From the NCBI RefSeq assembly GCF_023053635.1, contig NC_086182.1, positions 31,853,501 through 31,917,500 on the forward strand: a DNA stretch of 64,000 nt. Reading direction: 5' to 3'. This DNA is from Elgaria multicarinata webbii (lineage: Eukaryota > Chordata > Lepidosauria > Squamata > Anguidae). This document shows positions 12,688-23,520 of this stretch, piece by piece. A program made the position numbers and the translations under genes. The notes beneath the pieces are model-generated. The model saw only the letters and a program-made list of their open reading frames with translations, made no database searches and was not told where the DNA came from. Positions within the stretch are counted from its first letter, which is position 1; every line of letters starts with the position of its first letter.

Positions 12688-13299
12688 TATATAGCACCAT
12701 CAATGTACATGGTGTGTGCTGTAAAATCAGACATGAGACCAAGGCTATGTTTGGGTGGGCATGGCCCCCTTTGGGGGCCGACCATGTTGTCCTCCTTTTT
12801 GGTTTCCAGAATATGGTCACCCGAAACCTGGAGCCGTCTGCCTGCCAAGCAGGGCCTCTCTCACTGAGCATCAGCCTCTCCCCCACGAAGCCTGGAACAC
12901 AGACATTTGTGCCAAACCATTTTGTGACAGTAACGCAGGCGCTGGGGCTTTGAAACCGCATCTCCCCCAAGTCCACCCCCAAACCCTTCTCTGCTAAACC
13001 CCAATGAGCTAATTGGATTTCCGTTTCGAATTCCAGATGTGACGACTTCCGTTGAGGCATCAACACTGCCCTCAGCCTCATCGCCTGCTGCCAGCAGTTC
13101 CCAGAAGCCGACAGTTCACAGCAACTCAGCCGACGGCCACGTCCTCCTCAACTCGTCGGCGTCCCACCACAACTTTGCTTCTTCCCACCAGTGGACAAAA
13201 GGCCCAACCGGCTCCGGCTCTGTGGCTCAAGCCAGCTCCTTCCTCCTAGCGGCCTTGCAGTTCCTCTCTGTGTCTCTCGGCTACAAGCTGCTCTTCTAA
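7318..13299 (+). CDS. PLET1: PLET1-like GPI-anchored secreted protein, 4 exons
   Basis: Coding exons 7318-7486, 10022-10229, 11665-11723 and 13037-13299 have GT-AG junctions and compatible phases (1, 2, 1), giving 232 residues. Residues 1-24 are a signal peptide with hydrophobic core FLFLGVLLVSP. Potential N-glycosylation sites include NGT near residue 64, NSS, NIS and a second NGT. The motifs WTSPTDTHVTSVLMRAF and WESENEPLSCSG resemble the W-E...C-x-G and WTSP...RAF pattern I recall from mammalian PLET1 (placenta-expressed transcript 1). The last exon encodes a Ser/Thr/His-rich stalk and ends in a hydrophobic tail (SSFLLAALQFLSVSLGY) typical of a GPI-attachment signal. ATG at 7318 is the first in-frame ATG and has A at -3. 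PLET1 neighbours PTS and BCO2 in mammals, which supports the call. It probably acts at the cell surface of epithelia or progenitor cells; its biochemical role is not established. Confidence 0.82.
7870..7947. mobile_element. Short palindromic MITE in PLET1 intron 1
   Basis: 78-bp hairpin: GGCCGGATCTACACTACTGC pairs with its complement at the right end. Flanks TTAGTTTT and TTAGTTAC match at six of eight positions, as expected for an old hAT target duplication. Confidence 0.75.
8015..8150 (-). repeat. MIR-like ancient SINE
   Basis: GGCCTCAGTTTCCCATCTGT, then a GATAATAACCTACCTCACAG segment, then GTTGTAAGGATGGATGA and a CTTGGCATAG segment, in the order of the MIR SINE core and 3' part (reverse orientation). 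Such copies predate the amniote radiation. Confidence 0.65.
9056..9127. repeat. Short inverted repeat of the GCAATCCTATGCA family
   Basis: GTGCAATCCTACGCATGTTTAG at the left and CACAGGATTGCACCC at the right form a hairpin. Related copies lie at 20069 and 59806. Probably a small DNA-transposon derivative. Confidence 0.5.
9240..9400 (+). repeat. MIR/L2-tail-like ancient repeat
   Basis: Reads TTATTATACCCATATTGCAG, then ACTGGAACTGAGGC, then GGCAGAGGTTCAAACCAAGG, the order seen in the shared 3' part of old MIR/L2-type repeats. Confidence 0.5.
10315..10480 (-). mobile_element. L2-type LINE 3' tail fragment
   Basis: ATTTATTTCATTTCTATATTGC followed by a TCTGGGTAGTTTACAA segment and A-rich sequence is the reverse complement of the tail seen downstream of the LINE reverse-transcriptase fragments at 16749 and 25755. 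In PLET1 intron 2. Confidence 0.6.
12059..12824. mobile_element. hAT element, TAGGGTGACCATAT family, with internal tandem array
   Basis: Begins TAGGGTGACCATATG and ends ATATGGTCACCCGA. Flanked by a perfect 8-bp duplication AACCTGGA (12051-12058 and 12825-12832). Inside are a TTTGCCCGGATTTGGCCGGG segment, about 2.7 copies of a 152-bp A/T-rich tandem unit (GATAAAGA at 12217, 12369, 12521), an ATT microsatellite (12637-12688) and an L2 tail piece (12680-12735). Lies in PLET1 intron 3. Confidence 0.82.
12637..12688. repeat. (ATT)n microsatellite
   Basis: About 17 ATT units inside the hAT element of PLET1 intron 3. Confidence 0.9.
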
Positions 13300-13312
13300 G
13301 ATGAACCTTGTA

Positions 13313-13318
13313 AATAAA
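13313..13318 (+). terminator. PLET1 poly(A) signal
   Basis: AATAAA 14 nt past the stop would give an unusually short 3' UTR. A second AATAAA at 13630-13635 is an alternative that would extend it to about 350 nt. Confidence 0.55.
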
Positions 13319-13639
13319 TCTCCGCTGCTTCACGCATACTCCCAACTTCGCTTCCAACATGAAAAGTTGAGGGCTGATCTCTTCCTAGAAGGAAATATCC
13401 CCTCTCCCACCCACCACCCACCCTCTCTCTTTCCTTCCCTCTCCACTGCTAAGAAGTATGCATATTTATAATTGCACATTTCTTATATTCAGCCCTGCGT
13501 AGCCCAACTATCGGCACAAGAGATGTTACAGCAGGTAGCCATAGTGCGTGAGCCAAACACAGCACTGCGGTTTTAAAAAACGCCTCCAAACGGTGCCCCT
13601 TTTACCCCCCCACAGTGGTAAAACATAACAATAAACTAA

Positions 13640-14990
13640 GTACTCTACAAACGGCTGCTCCTAACTCAGTAATCTGAGCAGGCTGCCTCGATCTGCCTAA
13701 CAGTAAGGCCGGCTCTGGATCCGATGGTGCTGCAATGGTTCAGTGGAAGAGGCAGGAACAGATTTTTTTAAAAAAATGTTTAATTTTATTTTATGAGATT
13801 GTAGATCAAAGAATAAAATACAGTCTTGGAAAAGGTTCCCCCCTAAATTTCCTTCTGCCCCCCAAAGTTCTCTGATTCTCTGAAGCGGAAGTAAGAAATG
13901 AGTCTATGCTTTGAGGATGTTTGATGTTTGAGCACATGGGGCGCACTAGAGAATGGGAGAAGAGGCTAAACATAGAAAGCGCTGCCATAGCCCACAGCCT
14001 GGAAGTGGAGCCAGCTTCCGTGGGGAGGTGTGTTGCAGAATTCCGTGCTCCAATTTAAACTCCGATTTGAACGTCTATGTGCCAAATGGTACCCTTTCCT
14101 CCCCTACCTAATCACCCGGAGATGCTCTGCAAAAGAATTTTGGGCAGCGGGGTGTGGGGAGAGAAATCCCTTCATTAACTTGAGCGGTTCACTTGTATTA
14201 ACCCCTGCTGGCAGGGCATTCCCACCATGACTGTAAAATATTTCCGTTCCTCTAAAATGCCCAGCTAACTCTCAGTTCTCCCTGGAAAAGGTTGGACTTC
14301 CAAAAAGGGCTGGATTTGCTGCTGGTGGATTTTGTACAGACTGTGTTTCTTTGGGGAAAGTATTTTGGAAATCTATTTTATTCTAAAGACCCGAGTCCTA
14401 ATAAAACTTCTTTGTAATGTCCCAAACAACTGTGGCCTCTCTATTTTGAGGGTGAGAACAACGGGGTGACCGCGTGAGTTCTTCGAAAAGGAACACGAGA
14501 ATGTCTGAGGTTTGATTTTTCTCAAGGTCATGGAGGAAAGCGACCTCTGGAAAGAGCAAATGCGAAATTCCCTCCCCCCACCCTTTGTAATTATGCCTCT
14601 GTTCAAAGTCACAGACGTGACTTTGAATGGGTTTTTCCACCCTAAGGCTTCTGCTTGTTGCTCTCTCAATAACTACCTCCCATGCTAGTTCAAGCTAGAA
14701 AACCTCCCCGACCCGCTCTGTGTTGACATGCATCTAAATTTCAGAATAACAACTGGATTTATTGGCGCTGTGGAATGCCGGATCCATTTTAATGAGGACG
14801 ACTATATTGCAGATCACTTGGGATCCCAAAGGAAATGGATACACGTCCCCTTGTGCTTTCAGTTCATCAGTCCATCACAATCAGGAAATACCAGTCACTG
14901 CTTACGAAATGGCTTTACCCCACTTATTAGATTTTTGAACGAGAAACAAGTTGTTATTGATTATTGGGTTTCATATTAATGCTCCCATCC
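13640..14990. other. No recognisable gene or element
   Basis: Unique-looking intergenic sequence downstream of PLET1. No exon-like frame with splice sites was found. Confidence 0.5.
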
Positions 14991-14999
14991 CAAATCATC

Positions 15000-15320
15000 A
15001 GAATATCAGAAGAGCCCTGCTAGATCAGACCAAGGGTCCATCTAGTCCAGAACTCTGTTCACACAGTGGCCAAGCAACCGTCGGCCAGGGACCAACAAAG
15101 CAGGACATGGCGCAACAGCACCCTCCCACCCATGTTCCCCAGCAACTGGTGCATACAGGCTTACTGCCTCAAATACTGGAAATAGCACACAACCATCAGG
15201 GCTTGACACCATTGATAGCCTTCTCCTCCTCCAGGAATTTATCCAACTCCCCTTTTAAAGCCATCCAAATTGGTGGCCATCACTGCTTCTCGTGGTAGTG
15301 AGTTCCATAATTTAACTATG
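15000..15320 (-). mobile_element. CR1-type LINE 3' end
   Basis: Reverse complement of the 3' part of the copy at 17435-17935: the AGAGCCCTGCTAGATCAGAC start, CACCCTCCCACCCATGTTCC, and CTCCAGGAATTTATCCAACT occur in the same order. Noncoding here. Confidence 0.8.
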
Positions 15321-15641
15321 CACTATTTCCTTTGAAGCAATTCTGTTGGTTTTGATGGAATGCACTTTCAAGAAAGCCATTCTTGGGATTGTTTCGGACA
15401 GCCTTCTCCAACCGGAAGCTCTCCAGATGTGTTGGACTACAACTCCAGGGGTGGGTGGGGTGGGAGGATCGAACTTATTTCAGCCCAGGGGCCAGATTCC
15501 ATTTCAGAGGAGCTCTTGGGGCCTGACATTCCAGTGATGGGTGTGGCCAAAGGCAAAGGAGGTGGAGCTAAAAACACCACCATATTGTAGCTTAAAACTC
15601 TTACTGCCGGTAACTAAGACTTCAGAGAAGCATTTCAAGCT

Positions 15642-15733
15642 TTTAGAATAGGGGGGTGGGGAGCACAAAAGCTGGGGAAATACCAAATTTTCCCAGCTTT
15701 TGTGCCCCCCAACCCCCAACCCCTATTCTATGG
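15642..15733. repeat. 92-bp inverted repeat
   Basis: TAGAATAGGGGGGTGGGGAG and CAACCCCTATTCTA close a hairpin whose centre pairs AGCACAAAAGCTGGG with CCCAGCTTTTGTGC. Possible MITE remnant. Confidence 0.6.
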
Positions 15734-16139
15734 TCAGGGGATGGGGTGGGGCATCTAGAAAACCCCCAAAGGCCCAATTGGGATCCCAAGTGGGGCGGAT
15801 TTGGCCAAGATCCAGGGTTTTGCACTTCTGCCTATGTGTAGAGTAACCCTTCTATGGATGGATCCAGAAGAGCTGGGTAATAACAGGGCTTGGAAAGCCA
15901 GACCTGGCCAAGTTACACATGAATTCTCCACTCCCAGCCCCAAACTATGCACGTTAATTCAATGCTTGTCCCATAACCATGGGTTTGCGGCCATAGAAAA
16001 TTCACTGATGTCAGGCAGGGATTGAGGTGGTGGTGGGGAATCACTTCATCTCTACCACCCAATCTGATCACTACTTTCAACTAGAGGAAGCTGGTCCATT
16101 TCAATGAAGAACCTTCTGAGAGATTGTGCCCCAGATAAA

Positions 16140-16280
16140 CATGGACATTTATTTATTATTTCATTTCCATATCACCCAATAGCTAAACCTCTCCAGCCAG
16201 TTCATAAGAATTAAAACCACAACGTGTAGCATAAAATGTGGAAGCTGAAAACCACAACCATGTACATTGATGGTGCTATA

Positions 16281-16355
<75 letters not shown>

Positions 16356-16360
16356 TAAAA
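16140..16360. repeat. L2 tail fragments and (AATA)n/(AAT)n tract
   Basis: An inverted tail piece (ATTTATTATTTCATTTCCAT) meets a forward tail piece (TGTACATTGATGGTGCTATA), followed by AAAT and AAT microsatellite units to about 16350. Confidence 0.7.
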
Positions 16361-16748
16361 ATTCGACCAGTATAAAACCGAGCAGCAGTGCAGAGAGTTA
16401 AAATACAGGCTGAAAACAGCAGAGATGAAAGACTAGGATGCTAAAATACTGGGGAAATAAAAAGGCCTTTATGTGGCACCGAAAGGAGTGCACAACGAAT
16501 TCACACTGTCTCTCGCTCCGTCTCTCTTGCGCACACAGGTGTCGTTACTGGACAGGTAAACAACAGGGAGATGTTGCAAAACAGAGGATGAACAAGTGGG
16601 CTGGGACATTCCTTATCTTGCATTCCAATCTGGTGTCTTCATCAGCTTGGTCTGAAGTGAGTCAGGGAACAGCCCTTACCTCTGCTATTAAAGCCTATAC
16701 CAGGGCTAAGGTGGTCACTTACCCACTGCCAAAAAAAGAGAGTAAAAG

Positions 16749-17330
16749 TTGGCACTGATCTGCATGAAATGCAGTGAAATCACGCCAGTCCATTTACAAC
16801 TTCATTGGCTGCCAGTCCAGGTCCGGGCCAGATTCAACGTGCTGGTACTAACATTCAAAACCCTAAACGGTTTGGGGCCAGGTTATTTGAAGGAACGCCT
16901 CCTCCCATATGTACCTGCCCGGACCTTAAGATCATCCACAGGGGTCCTTCTCCGTGAGCTCCTGTCAAAGGAAGTGAGGCAGGTGGCTACTAGGAAGAGG
17001 GCCTTCTCTGCTGTGGCACCCCAGCTGTGGAACAAGCTCCCCAGAGAGGTTCAGCTGGCGCCTACACTGTATTCTTTCCGTCACCAGCTGAAGACCTTTT
17101 TATTTTCTATTAACTTAAATTTTAAACTTTGCTGTTTTAATTCCATATTTTAACCTATATCAATTTTTGCTGTGTGGTTTTATCCTGGTTGTGCTTTTTA
17201 TATTGTATTTGTGTTTTTAGATTGTTGGTTGTTTTTATGCTCTTCATGGTTTTAATTTTTGTGAACCAACCAGAGAGCTTCGGCTATTGGGCGGTATAGA
17301 AATGAAATAAATAAATATATAAATAAATGT
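16749..17330 (+). mobile_element. L2-type LINE, C-terminal reverse-transcriptase fragment and 3' tail
   Basis: The frame 16749-17153 contains LHWLPVQVRARFNVLVLTFK and RRAFSAVAP-like text ([16 protein letters not shown]), the conserved C-terminal block of L2 ORF2. It is followed by the tail AGAGCTTCGGCTATTGGGCG and AAATAAATA. 5'-truncated, as usual for LINEs. Confidence 0.85.
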
Positions 17331-17434
17331 GCACATGTTAATTCATATGTATACCCACCAATTCAGGGATAATTGCTAACATGTCAATGGAAATACAATC
17401 CATTTCACTGTAGTGAGACGACCATAACTGACTA

Positions 17435-17935
17435 AAGGAGGCTAAGGGGAGACATGATAGAGGTGTACAAAATTATGCATGGCATGGAGAATGTGAACGG
17501 GGAGACATTTTTCTCCCTCTCTCAAAATACTAGAACCTGGGGTCATCCCATGAAACTGATTAGTGGGAGATCCAGGACAAATAAAAGGAAGGACTTCTTC
17601 ACACAGCGCATAGTTAAATTATGGAACTCACTACTACAAGATGTAGTGATGGCCACCAATCTGGATGGCTTCAAAAGGGGGTTGGATAAATTCCTGGAGG
17701 CTAAGGCTATCAATGGCTACTAGCCCTGATGGTTGTGTGCTATCTCCAGTATTCGAGGCAATAAGCCTGTGTGCACCAGTTGCTGGGGAACATGGGTGGG
17801 AAGGTGCTATTGCACCATGTCCTGCTTGTTCATCCCTGGCCAATGGCTGGTTGGCCACTGTGTGAGCAGAGTGATGGACTAGATGGACCCTTGGTCTGAT
17901 CCAGCATCAGGGCTCTTCTTATGTTCTTATGTAAG
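17435..17935 (+). mobile_element. CR1-type LINE 3' end
   Basis: Starts in the C-terminal coding block (MIEVYKIMHGMENVNGETFF) and runs through the 3' UTR to the terminal TTCTTATGTTCTTATG motif. Best-preserved copy of this family in the window; 5'-truncated. Confidence 0.85.
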
Positions 17936-18206
17936 CTATGTATCTCAGTTCCAGGTGCTAACTGTGAATGAGCAACTCTGACACCTCTCTTGCTCTCCCT
18001 TCTTAGGGTTCTTTTATCTTTAAACCGGATGTGGACTGGACACTCCTACAAATGGAAGATGCCTTCAATTAAAGCCTTGGCCCCTAACAGCCCCACAAAG
18101 AGAGGACTGTCCTTCATGAAGTAGGGTGCACGTCCAACCTACTACAGGACAAGGGGGTCCTTGCCAAAGTGCCCCCTAGTGGTGTGCCCTTCAATCCCTC
18201 ATTATC

Positions 18207-18624
18207 TAGGGTGACCATATTTGGGAAACCAAAAAAGAGGACACCTAGTGTGTGTGTGTGGGAAGCAGCTTTCTGAGTCCTGCAGAAAGTACGTTATTCC
18301 CCCGCCACCTTAAAGAACCCGATTGGAGTGGAGGAGGGGAAAGGATTTCATTCTGCACCACCACCATCCACTCCAATTGGGGCCTTTTCTATAATTTCCA
18401 TGAATGACCCACTTTCCCCTTTAAGACCTCAATTGGAGCTCGGGGTGGGGGAATGATGTGCCTCAAGAAAGCATGTCATTCACTCCTGCCATGCTAATCA
18501 CAGCCTTAAAGGGGAAGGTATGTCATTCCAGGACATTACTGAAAATTAAGGAAAATCCCCTGACACTATGGAAAGAACAAAAACCAGGACAAATCCGGGG
18601 AAATCCTGACAGTTGGTCACCCTA
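18207..18624. mobile_element. hAT element, TAGGGTGACCATAT family
   Basis: Termini TAGGGTGACCATATTTGG and GTTGGTCACCCTA. Flanks TCATTATC and TCATGATC match at seven of eight positions, an ageing target duplication. Internal segments GACAAATCCGGGGAAATCC resemble the copy at 12059. Confidence 0.8.
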
Positions 18625-19084
18625 TCATGATCTGGTTGATTTTGCCCAGTAGGCTGGAATCATCTTTCAAGAGAGAGCAAGCAACAGAACAACCAGCTTT
18701 TCGTGCAGAGGAGCAAAATAATAAACGTGGTCCCTTATTGCCTTGTAGAAGGTAAATTGTATTGATATATGTGCATGGTTGATGCGCAAGGGAATATGTA
18801 CGGCACGTATTTTTGGTATCGGTTCTCCTCGCATTGTTATTGTAGGCCAATGGCATTCAGGATACAGGTTGAGTATGGGAAGGAGAACCCAGCGCCCTCA
18901 AGTTTTTCTATTTTTTTAAAAAAAAACTTTTTTTGAAGGGGGGAGGGAGCAAAGACTTGTGTGGGCACCACCGGAAGTGCCTGTGGGCGCCACGACACCC
19001 CTGGGTGCCACACTGGGGATCCCTGACCTAAAAGGTTGTGACACAGAAGAAGTCCATGACTTGCTCTTTCCCATCCGAGCCTGT

Positions 19085-19335
19085 AGGACACAAAATAACG
19101 TGCTTAAGTAACAGGAAGGAAGATTTCAGTTGAACATCAGGAAAAATGAGCTGAAGGTCACCGCAGTCAGACCACGGAACCAACTGCCTCAGGAGATGGC
19201 AGGCTCTCCGTCCCTGGATGTATTCAAGTAGAGTCCGGACAGCCAGCTCTCAGGGATGCTTGAGATTGGGTTCCTGCACTGAGCAAGGAGTTGGACTCGA
19301 TGGCCTAAATGGCCCCTTCCAACTCTATGATGCTG
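19085..19335 (+). mobile_element. CR1 LINE 3' fragment
   Basis: Contains AGATTTCAGTTGAACATCAG, CTGCCTCAGGAGATGGCAGG and GGCCCCTTCCAACTCTATGA, the usual end of CR1 elements before the octamer tail. Confidence 0.75.
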
Positions 19336-20068
19336 TGGTCCCCAAAAAAGGTGTAGGGAAGGCACTCTGTTCATGCTCAGGGACACTACACCTTTATTAT
19401 TACTGCAGATGTTTCCAGGACTATTTCTTTGGCTTTGGAAATGGGTTCTGGGGCTGAGGCCTGGCTCAGCTTAATCTCTGATAGAATCCCTTGCCTGTCC
19501 CATAAGCTTTTCTTACCTCCCCAATGCCCTGGGGCTTCTGCTCTGCCAACCCCTGCCCTCTCCATCAGAAGTTCTGATGCTTCTAAAGGGTTGCCCGTGA
19601 TTTTGGCTGGAGGGAGGCTGCAGGCAGGCCCGTGGGTCAGCCACCAAGGGACCAAACTGCTTGGCCGGTGCTAACCTCCTTCAGGGTTGGTGGAACCTGT
19701 CCTGCAGCTCGCAGGGCTACTTCGTTAGCCTTAGTAGGAAGGAGCTTCTCTATCTACCACTGTATGATTTCGTCTCACGCGCTGTACGGTGCAGCCCTCT
19801 GATCCTGAGTGAAACCACGAGGCCTGCCTGGGCCTGCCGGCTGCATCCCAAACTGGTGATAGGGAGGGATGGGCAGGCAGGACTTGGAAGTACGATTAGC
19901 ATCAGCTCATCTGCCTAGGGCAGGGCAGAACGGGACAGATGCCAGTCCGGTTCCACAGGCTTTGGGCTGATTGGAAAGTTACACTGGGTGGATCGATGAC
20001 ATAAGAATCAGATTAAAAGCACCACAAATACTATTTTAAAAAAAATAACGACATTCCACTACATTTAG

Positions 20069-20150
20069 GCTGCAATCCTATGCAGACTTCCCTGAGAGGA
20101 AACCCCACTGAACTCAGAGGGACTTACTTTTCAGTAGACAGGCAAAGAAT
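20069..20150. repeat. Short inverted repeat of the GCAATCCTATGCA family
   Basis: GGCTGCAATCCTATGCAGAC followed by a CCACTGAACTCAGAGGGACT segment and a decayed right arm. Same family as 9056 and 59806. Confidence 0.5.
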
Positions 20151-21019
20151 AGCATTGTCAGAGGTTTTTAATGTGATACATTTTCCGCCCTCTCTTCCTG
20201 CAAGGAGCCCTGATTGGCATCAGGGACTCTCCCCACCATGCATATCTTATCCTTACAACACTCCTGTGAGGTAGAGAGTGACTGAGAGAGAGCGACAGGA
20301 CCAATATCTCCCATGGAGCTTCAGGGACGAGTAGGGATTTGCCCCGGGGTCTCCACGTTGGCAGTCCATCATTCTCTCCACGGCACCAGGCTCCGTTTAG
20401 CTCTTGAGACCGTTAATACTAATAGTACCTGGGACGTTTCTTGTCCTTATCGTAAGCCCATGAAAGACTGTCCGACGCAGCACTTGGGCATCTCAGGAAC
20501 GACAAAACGAAATGGGAGTGGGGAGTTAGTGTTGGCTTAATGCCTATAAAAGAAACCCCACCTTCCCTCCATGCCTGTCATCAACTGACTGCGTTGTGAA
20601 ATTGCCGTTCCAGTCGCTGAACAAACCCACTAGCTGGATTGTCATCGTCTGGAGACAGGAGTAGAGAAGGTGATGCAACAAAAGCTTCTCCAAGTCTCCA
20701 AGCTTCTGCAGATGGAAACAGGGCCGCCTTTGCGATAACCTGTCGCGTACCACAGACCAAGCCTCGCCTCGCCACCCTTCCATGCCGCTGAAGGCGCTGC
20801 TCTTTGAATTGTGTCCATTTGCTCTGTGGTCGCCCGACCTACACAGAGTTAAAAACCAAGAGGGAGTTCAGTCTCTCCCTACTCAGAGAGACAAAGGGGG
20901 GGGGGGGGGCTGAGCCCTGAAGAAAGACACCTTGCTAGTAGCTCGAAGCAAGAAAAAGTAAATCAGGCAAATGCAGGGAGAGTGATCTATGAATGGCGGG
21001 GATGAGAAAAGACGAAAGA

Positions 21020-21130
21020 GGCCAGCCTTCTCCAACATGGTCTCCTCTGGAGATGTTGGACAGCAACTTCCATTGCTCCCAGGCAGCCTGGCCATTGATG
21101 GGAGTTGTAATCCAATGCACGTGAGGGACA
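21020..21130. repeat. Palindromic MITE-like repeat
   Basis: CCAGCCTTCTCCAACATGGT at the left pairs with a decayed right arm ending TTGGGGAAGACTG. Central GATGGGAGTTGTAATCCAA marks the TTGGACTACAACTCCCATC family. Confidence 0.65.
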
Positions 21131-21244
21131 CAAAATTGGGGAAGACTGAAAAAGGGCTCTGCCTGATTTATTTATTTTAACTTTAAAAAGGGCAGCTTGA
21201 GCATAAGGAACAAAGTCACAGCTTTCCTGACCTCTGGGGAAGTA

Positions 21245-21410
21245 TCATAAGAACATAAGAAAATCAGACCGAAGGACCATCTGGTCCAGGATTTTGTTCC
21301 CACATTGGCCAACAAGGTGGCACAATGGGAAGCCCAAAGGACCCTCCCGCCCAGGTTCCCCAGCCACTGGTAGACAGAGAGATACTGCCTCTTCTCTTAG
21401 AGGTAATATA
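21245..21410 (-). mobile_element. CR1 LINE 3' end
   Basis: CATAAGAACATAAGAAAATC, then CATCTGGTCCAGGATTTTGT and GACCCTCCCGCCCAGGTTCC: reverse-oriented tail of the 17435 family. Confidence 0.75.
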
Positions 21411-21801
21411 TCGCCATCACAACTAATAGTAGCAGCCATGGGGCTGAGGACACTCAGAGGCTGTACCTGCTGCTTCCCAGGAATGACATCAAGCCAAGGG
21501 GGAGACCGACCTGGTCCATCCATCAGCCAGAGAAGCAGCAGTTGCAAGGGGCTCACGTCCCCTTCTCTGCCAGAAAGAACACTCAGCTCTAACTGGTGCT
21601 TGCCGTGCTGGGACTGCAGAACTAAGGGGAAAGGACTCCAGCCCCATCCATTAAGGGCTCGACATCCACCCCCATCTATCGGCCTAAGGAAGAAGAGCCT
21701 CATTCAAGAAAGAGCACCAGCTAGGGAAGATCTGACCTGCCCAAAGTGCACTTAAACGCACACTTCTAGTTCATCACCCTTGCTTTGGCCTCAAAAGTGT
21801 G

Positions 21802-21802
<1 letters not shown>

Positions 21803-21856
<54 letters not shown>

Positions 21857-21858
21857 TG
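21803..21858. repeat. (ATT)n microsatellite
   Basis: About 18 ATT units; the poly-Leu and poly-Ile frames over it are artefacts. Confidence 0.9.
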
Positions 21859-22164
21859 TATCCCGCCTTTTGCCCAATACTTCCTTTTCCCTCCACACCC
21901 CTTCCCTTGTGTGCCTTGCCTTTTTAGCTGGTAGACCCGATGGGAGGGCCCACATCTCTCTCTTTCTCTTGCTGAAATCACACTAGACTTTTTATCCCGT
22001 AACTTAATGGTGCTTTTGCTTCCAGATCCTTTGCGGGACTAAGATCGGCTATTTTATGGGCTTTTATTCCAGGACTTAAATTGTCTGCAAACGCTACATG
22101 TTTCATTATACAGCCACTAGATAGCGATGCCATCTAGCGCAACTCCGTCATTACACAGTGCCAA

Positions 22165-22174
22165 TATATTTTTT

Positions 22175-22205
<31 letters not shown>

Positions 22206-22275
22206 TTACATTTTTATACCGCCCAATAGCCGAAGCTCTCTGGGCGGTTCACAAAATATATCAGATTAACGCTCC
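22165..22275 (-). mobile_element. L2 tail fragment with (TTTA)n
   Basis: TTTA repeats followed by ACCGCCCAATAGCCGAAGCT and CTGGGCGGTTCACAAAATAT, the reverse complement of the L2 3' tail at 17270. Confidence 0.8.
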
Positions 22276-22569
22276 TTGCCACATTATTTCCAATCTTTTT
22301 AAAAGTGGGATAAAGGTCAAAATGCATGGGAGGTGCCCTGGAGATTGATGACATCATGTAAAGGACCCACATACTTCTGTGAGTGACCTATCACATTTGC
22401 GCAATAAAAGCATCATGTAGAAATGCTCTTATTGATTTGAGATGCTCTGGGAGACAACAACTATCTGAAAAGGAGGATAAAAATGCATCAAATAATCAAT
22501 CAATCATGTTTGCTAGTTATATAAACTGGACTCCAATTCCACTCGCTAGGTCCAGGAGAGTCCCTCCCT

Positions 22570-22750
22570 GAAATCTCATAAGAACATAAAAACATATGAA
22601 GAGCCATGCTGGATCAAACCTAGGGTCTATCTAGCACTCTGTTCACACAGTGGCCAAACAGCTGTCAATCAGTGAATCTCAAGCAGGACATGGTGCAACA
22701 GCACCCTCCCACCCATGTTCCCCAGCAACTCATGTATACAGGCTCTCCTG
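22570..22750 (-). mobile_element. CR1 LINE 3' end
   Basis: CATAAGAACATAAAAACATA, GAGCCATGCTGGATCAAACC and CACCCTCCCACCCATGTTCC in the reverse order of the 17435 copy. The long frame 22650-23300 starts in this element and is not a gene. Confidence 0.75.
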
Positions 22751-23339
22751 TTTGTTTTCTAATGCCTCCTTCTCCTCTTTGATTCAGACCCAAAAAAGGG
22801 AGGCTAAAATCGTGGTGTTGACAGCTTTCCTTCCTCCTCCCAAGAGAATTCAACACCAGCATCGTTTGATCTGGATCACAAAAGACCCACGCACCACCTT
22901 GGCAAAAGACCCACCCCACCCAGACACCCACCTGCAGCTGGCTTGGCAGGTCTTCCCCTGCTCAGCGATTAGGAAAGTAAATCCCCAATCACAGCAACTG
23001 CCATTCATCTTCCTAACAGGTCTCTGGGGATCAGAAAATCCAGTTTGCCTTTTGCAATTTTATTTTATTTTATTTTATTTTAAAAAAGGGCTTTTTGTCT
23101 CTCCTGCATCACTTTTGCAAGGACCTCTAATGAGATGTCTAGAAAGCAGGAGTGACAGAGTCTTTTTAAAACCCGATGTTTGTTCAAAAACAGAGCGGCC
23201 TCTTTTATTCCGTTTACAAGCACAAAACATTCATCTGAATGTTGAAACGCTCTGGATCTTCCTTAAGGCCACGTCGATTCAAGTGTTTAAGGCTTTCTAG
23301 TACAGAAGACGGAGGGGGGGGGGAGATGACAGAGATGCA

Positions 23340-23520
23340 TAGAATTACAAGCGGAGTGGAGAGGGAGGCATTTATTTCTCCTCCAGTTTATTAGAGCTCA
23401 GGGTCACCCACTAAAGCTGAAGGAAATCTAGGAGTGGCAAAAGGAAGCACTACTTTGCAAAACACATAATTAAGTTATGAAACGCGCTACAAGATGTGAT
23501 GGCCCCTGGCTCAGATGGGG
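23340..23520 (+). mobile_element. CR1 LINE 3' fragment (diverged)
   Basis: GGAGGCATTTATTTCTCCTC, GGTCACCCACTAAAGCTGAA and AAGTTATGAAACGCGCTACA parallel the 17500-17650 part of the better copy. Confidence 0.6.

Noticed and set aside
22650-23300. 216-codon plus-strand frame
   Set aside because: It begins in a reverse-oriented CR1 tail and continues into unrelated sequence without splice or domain support.
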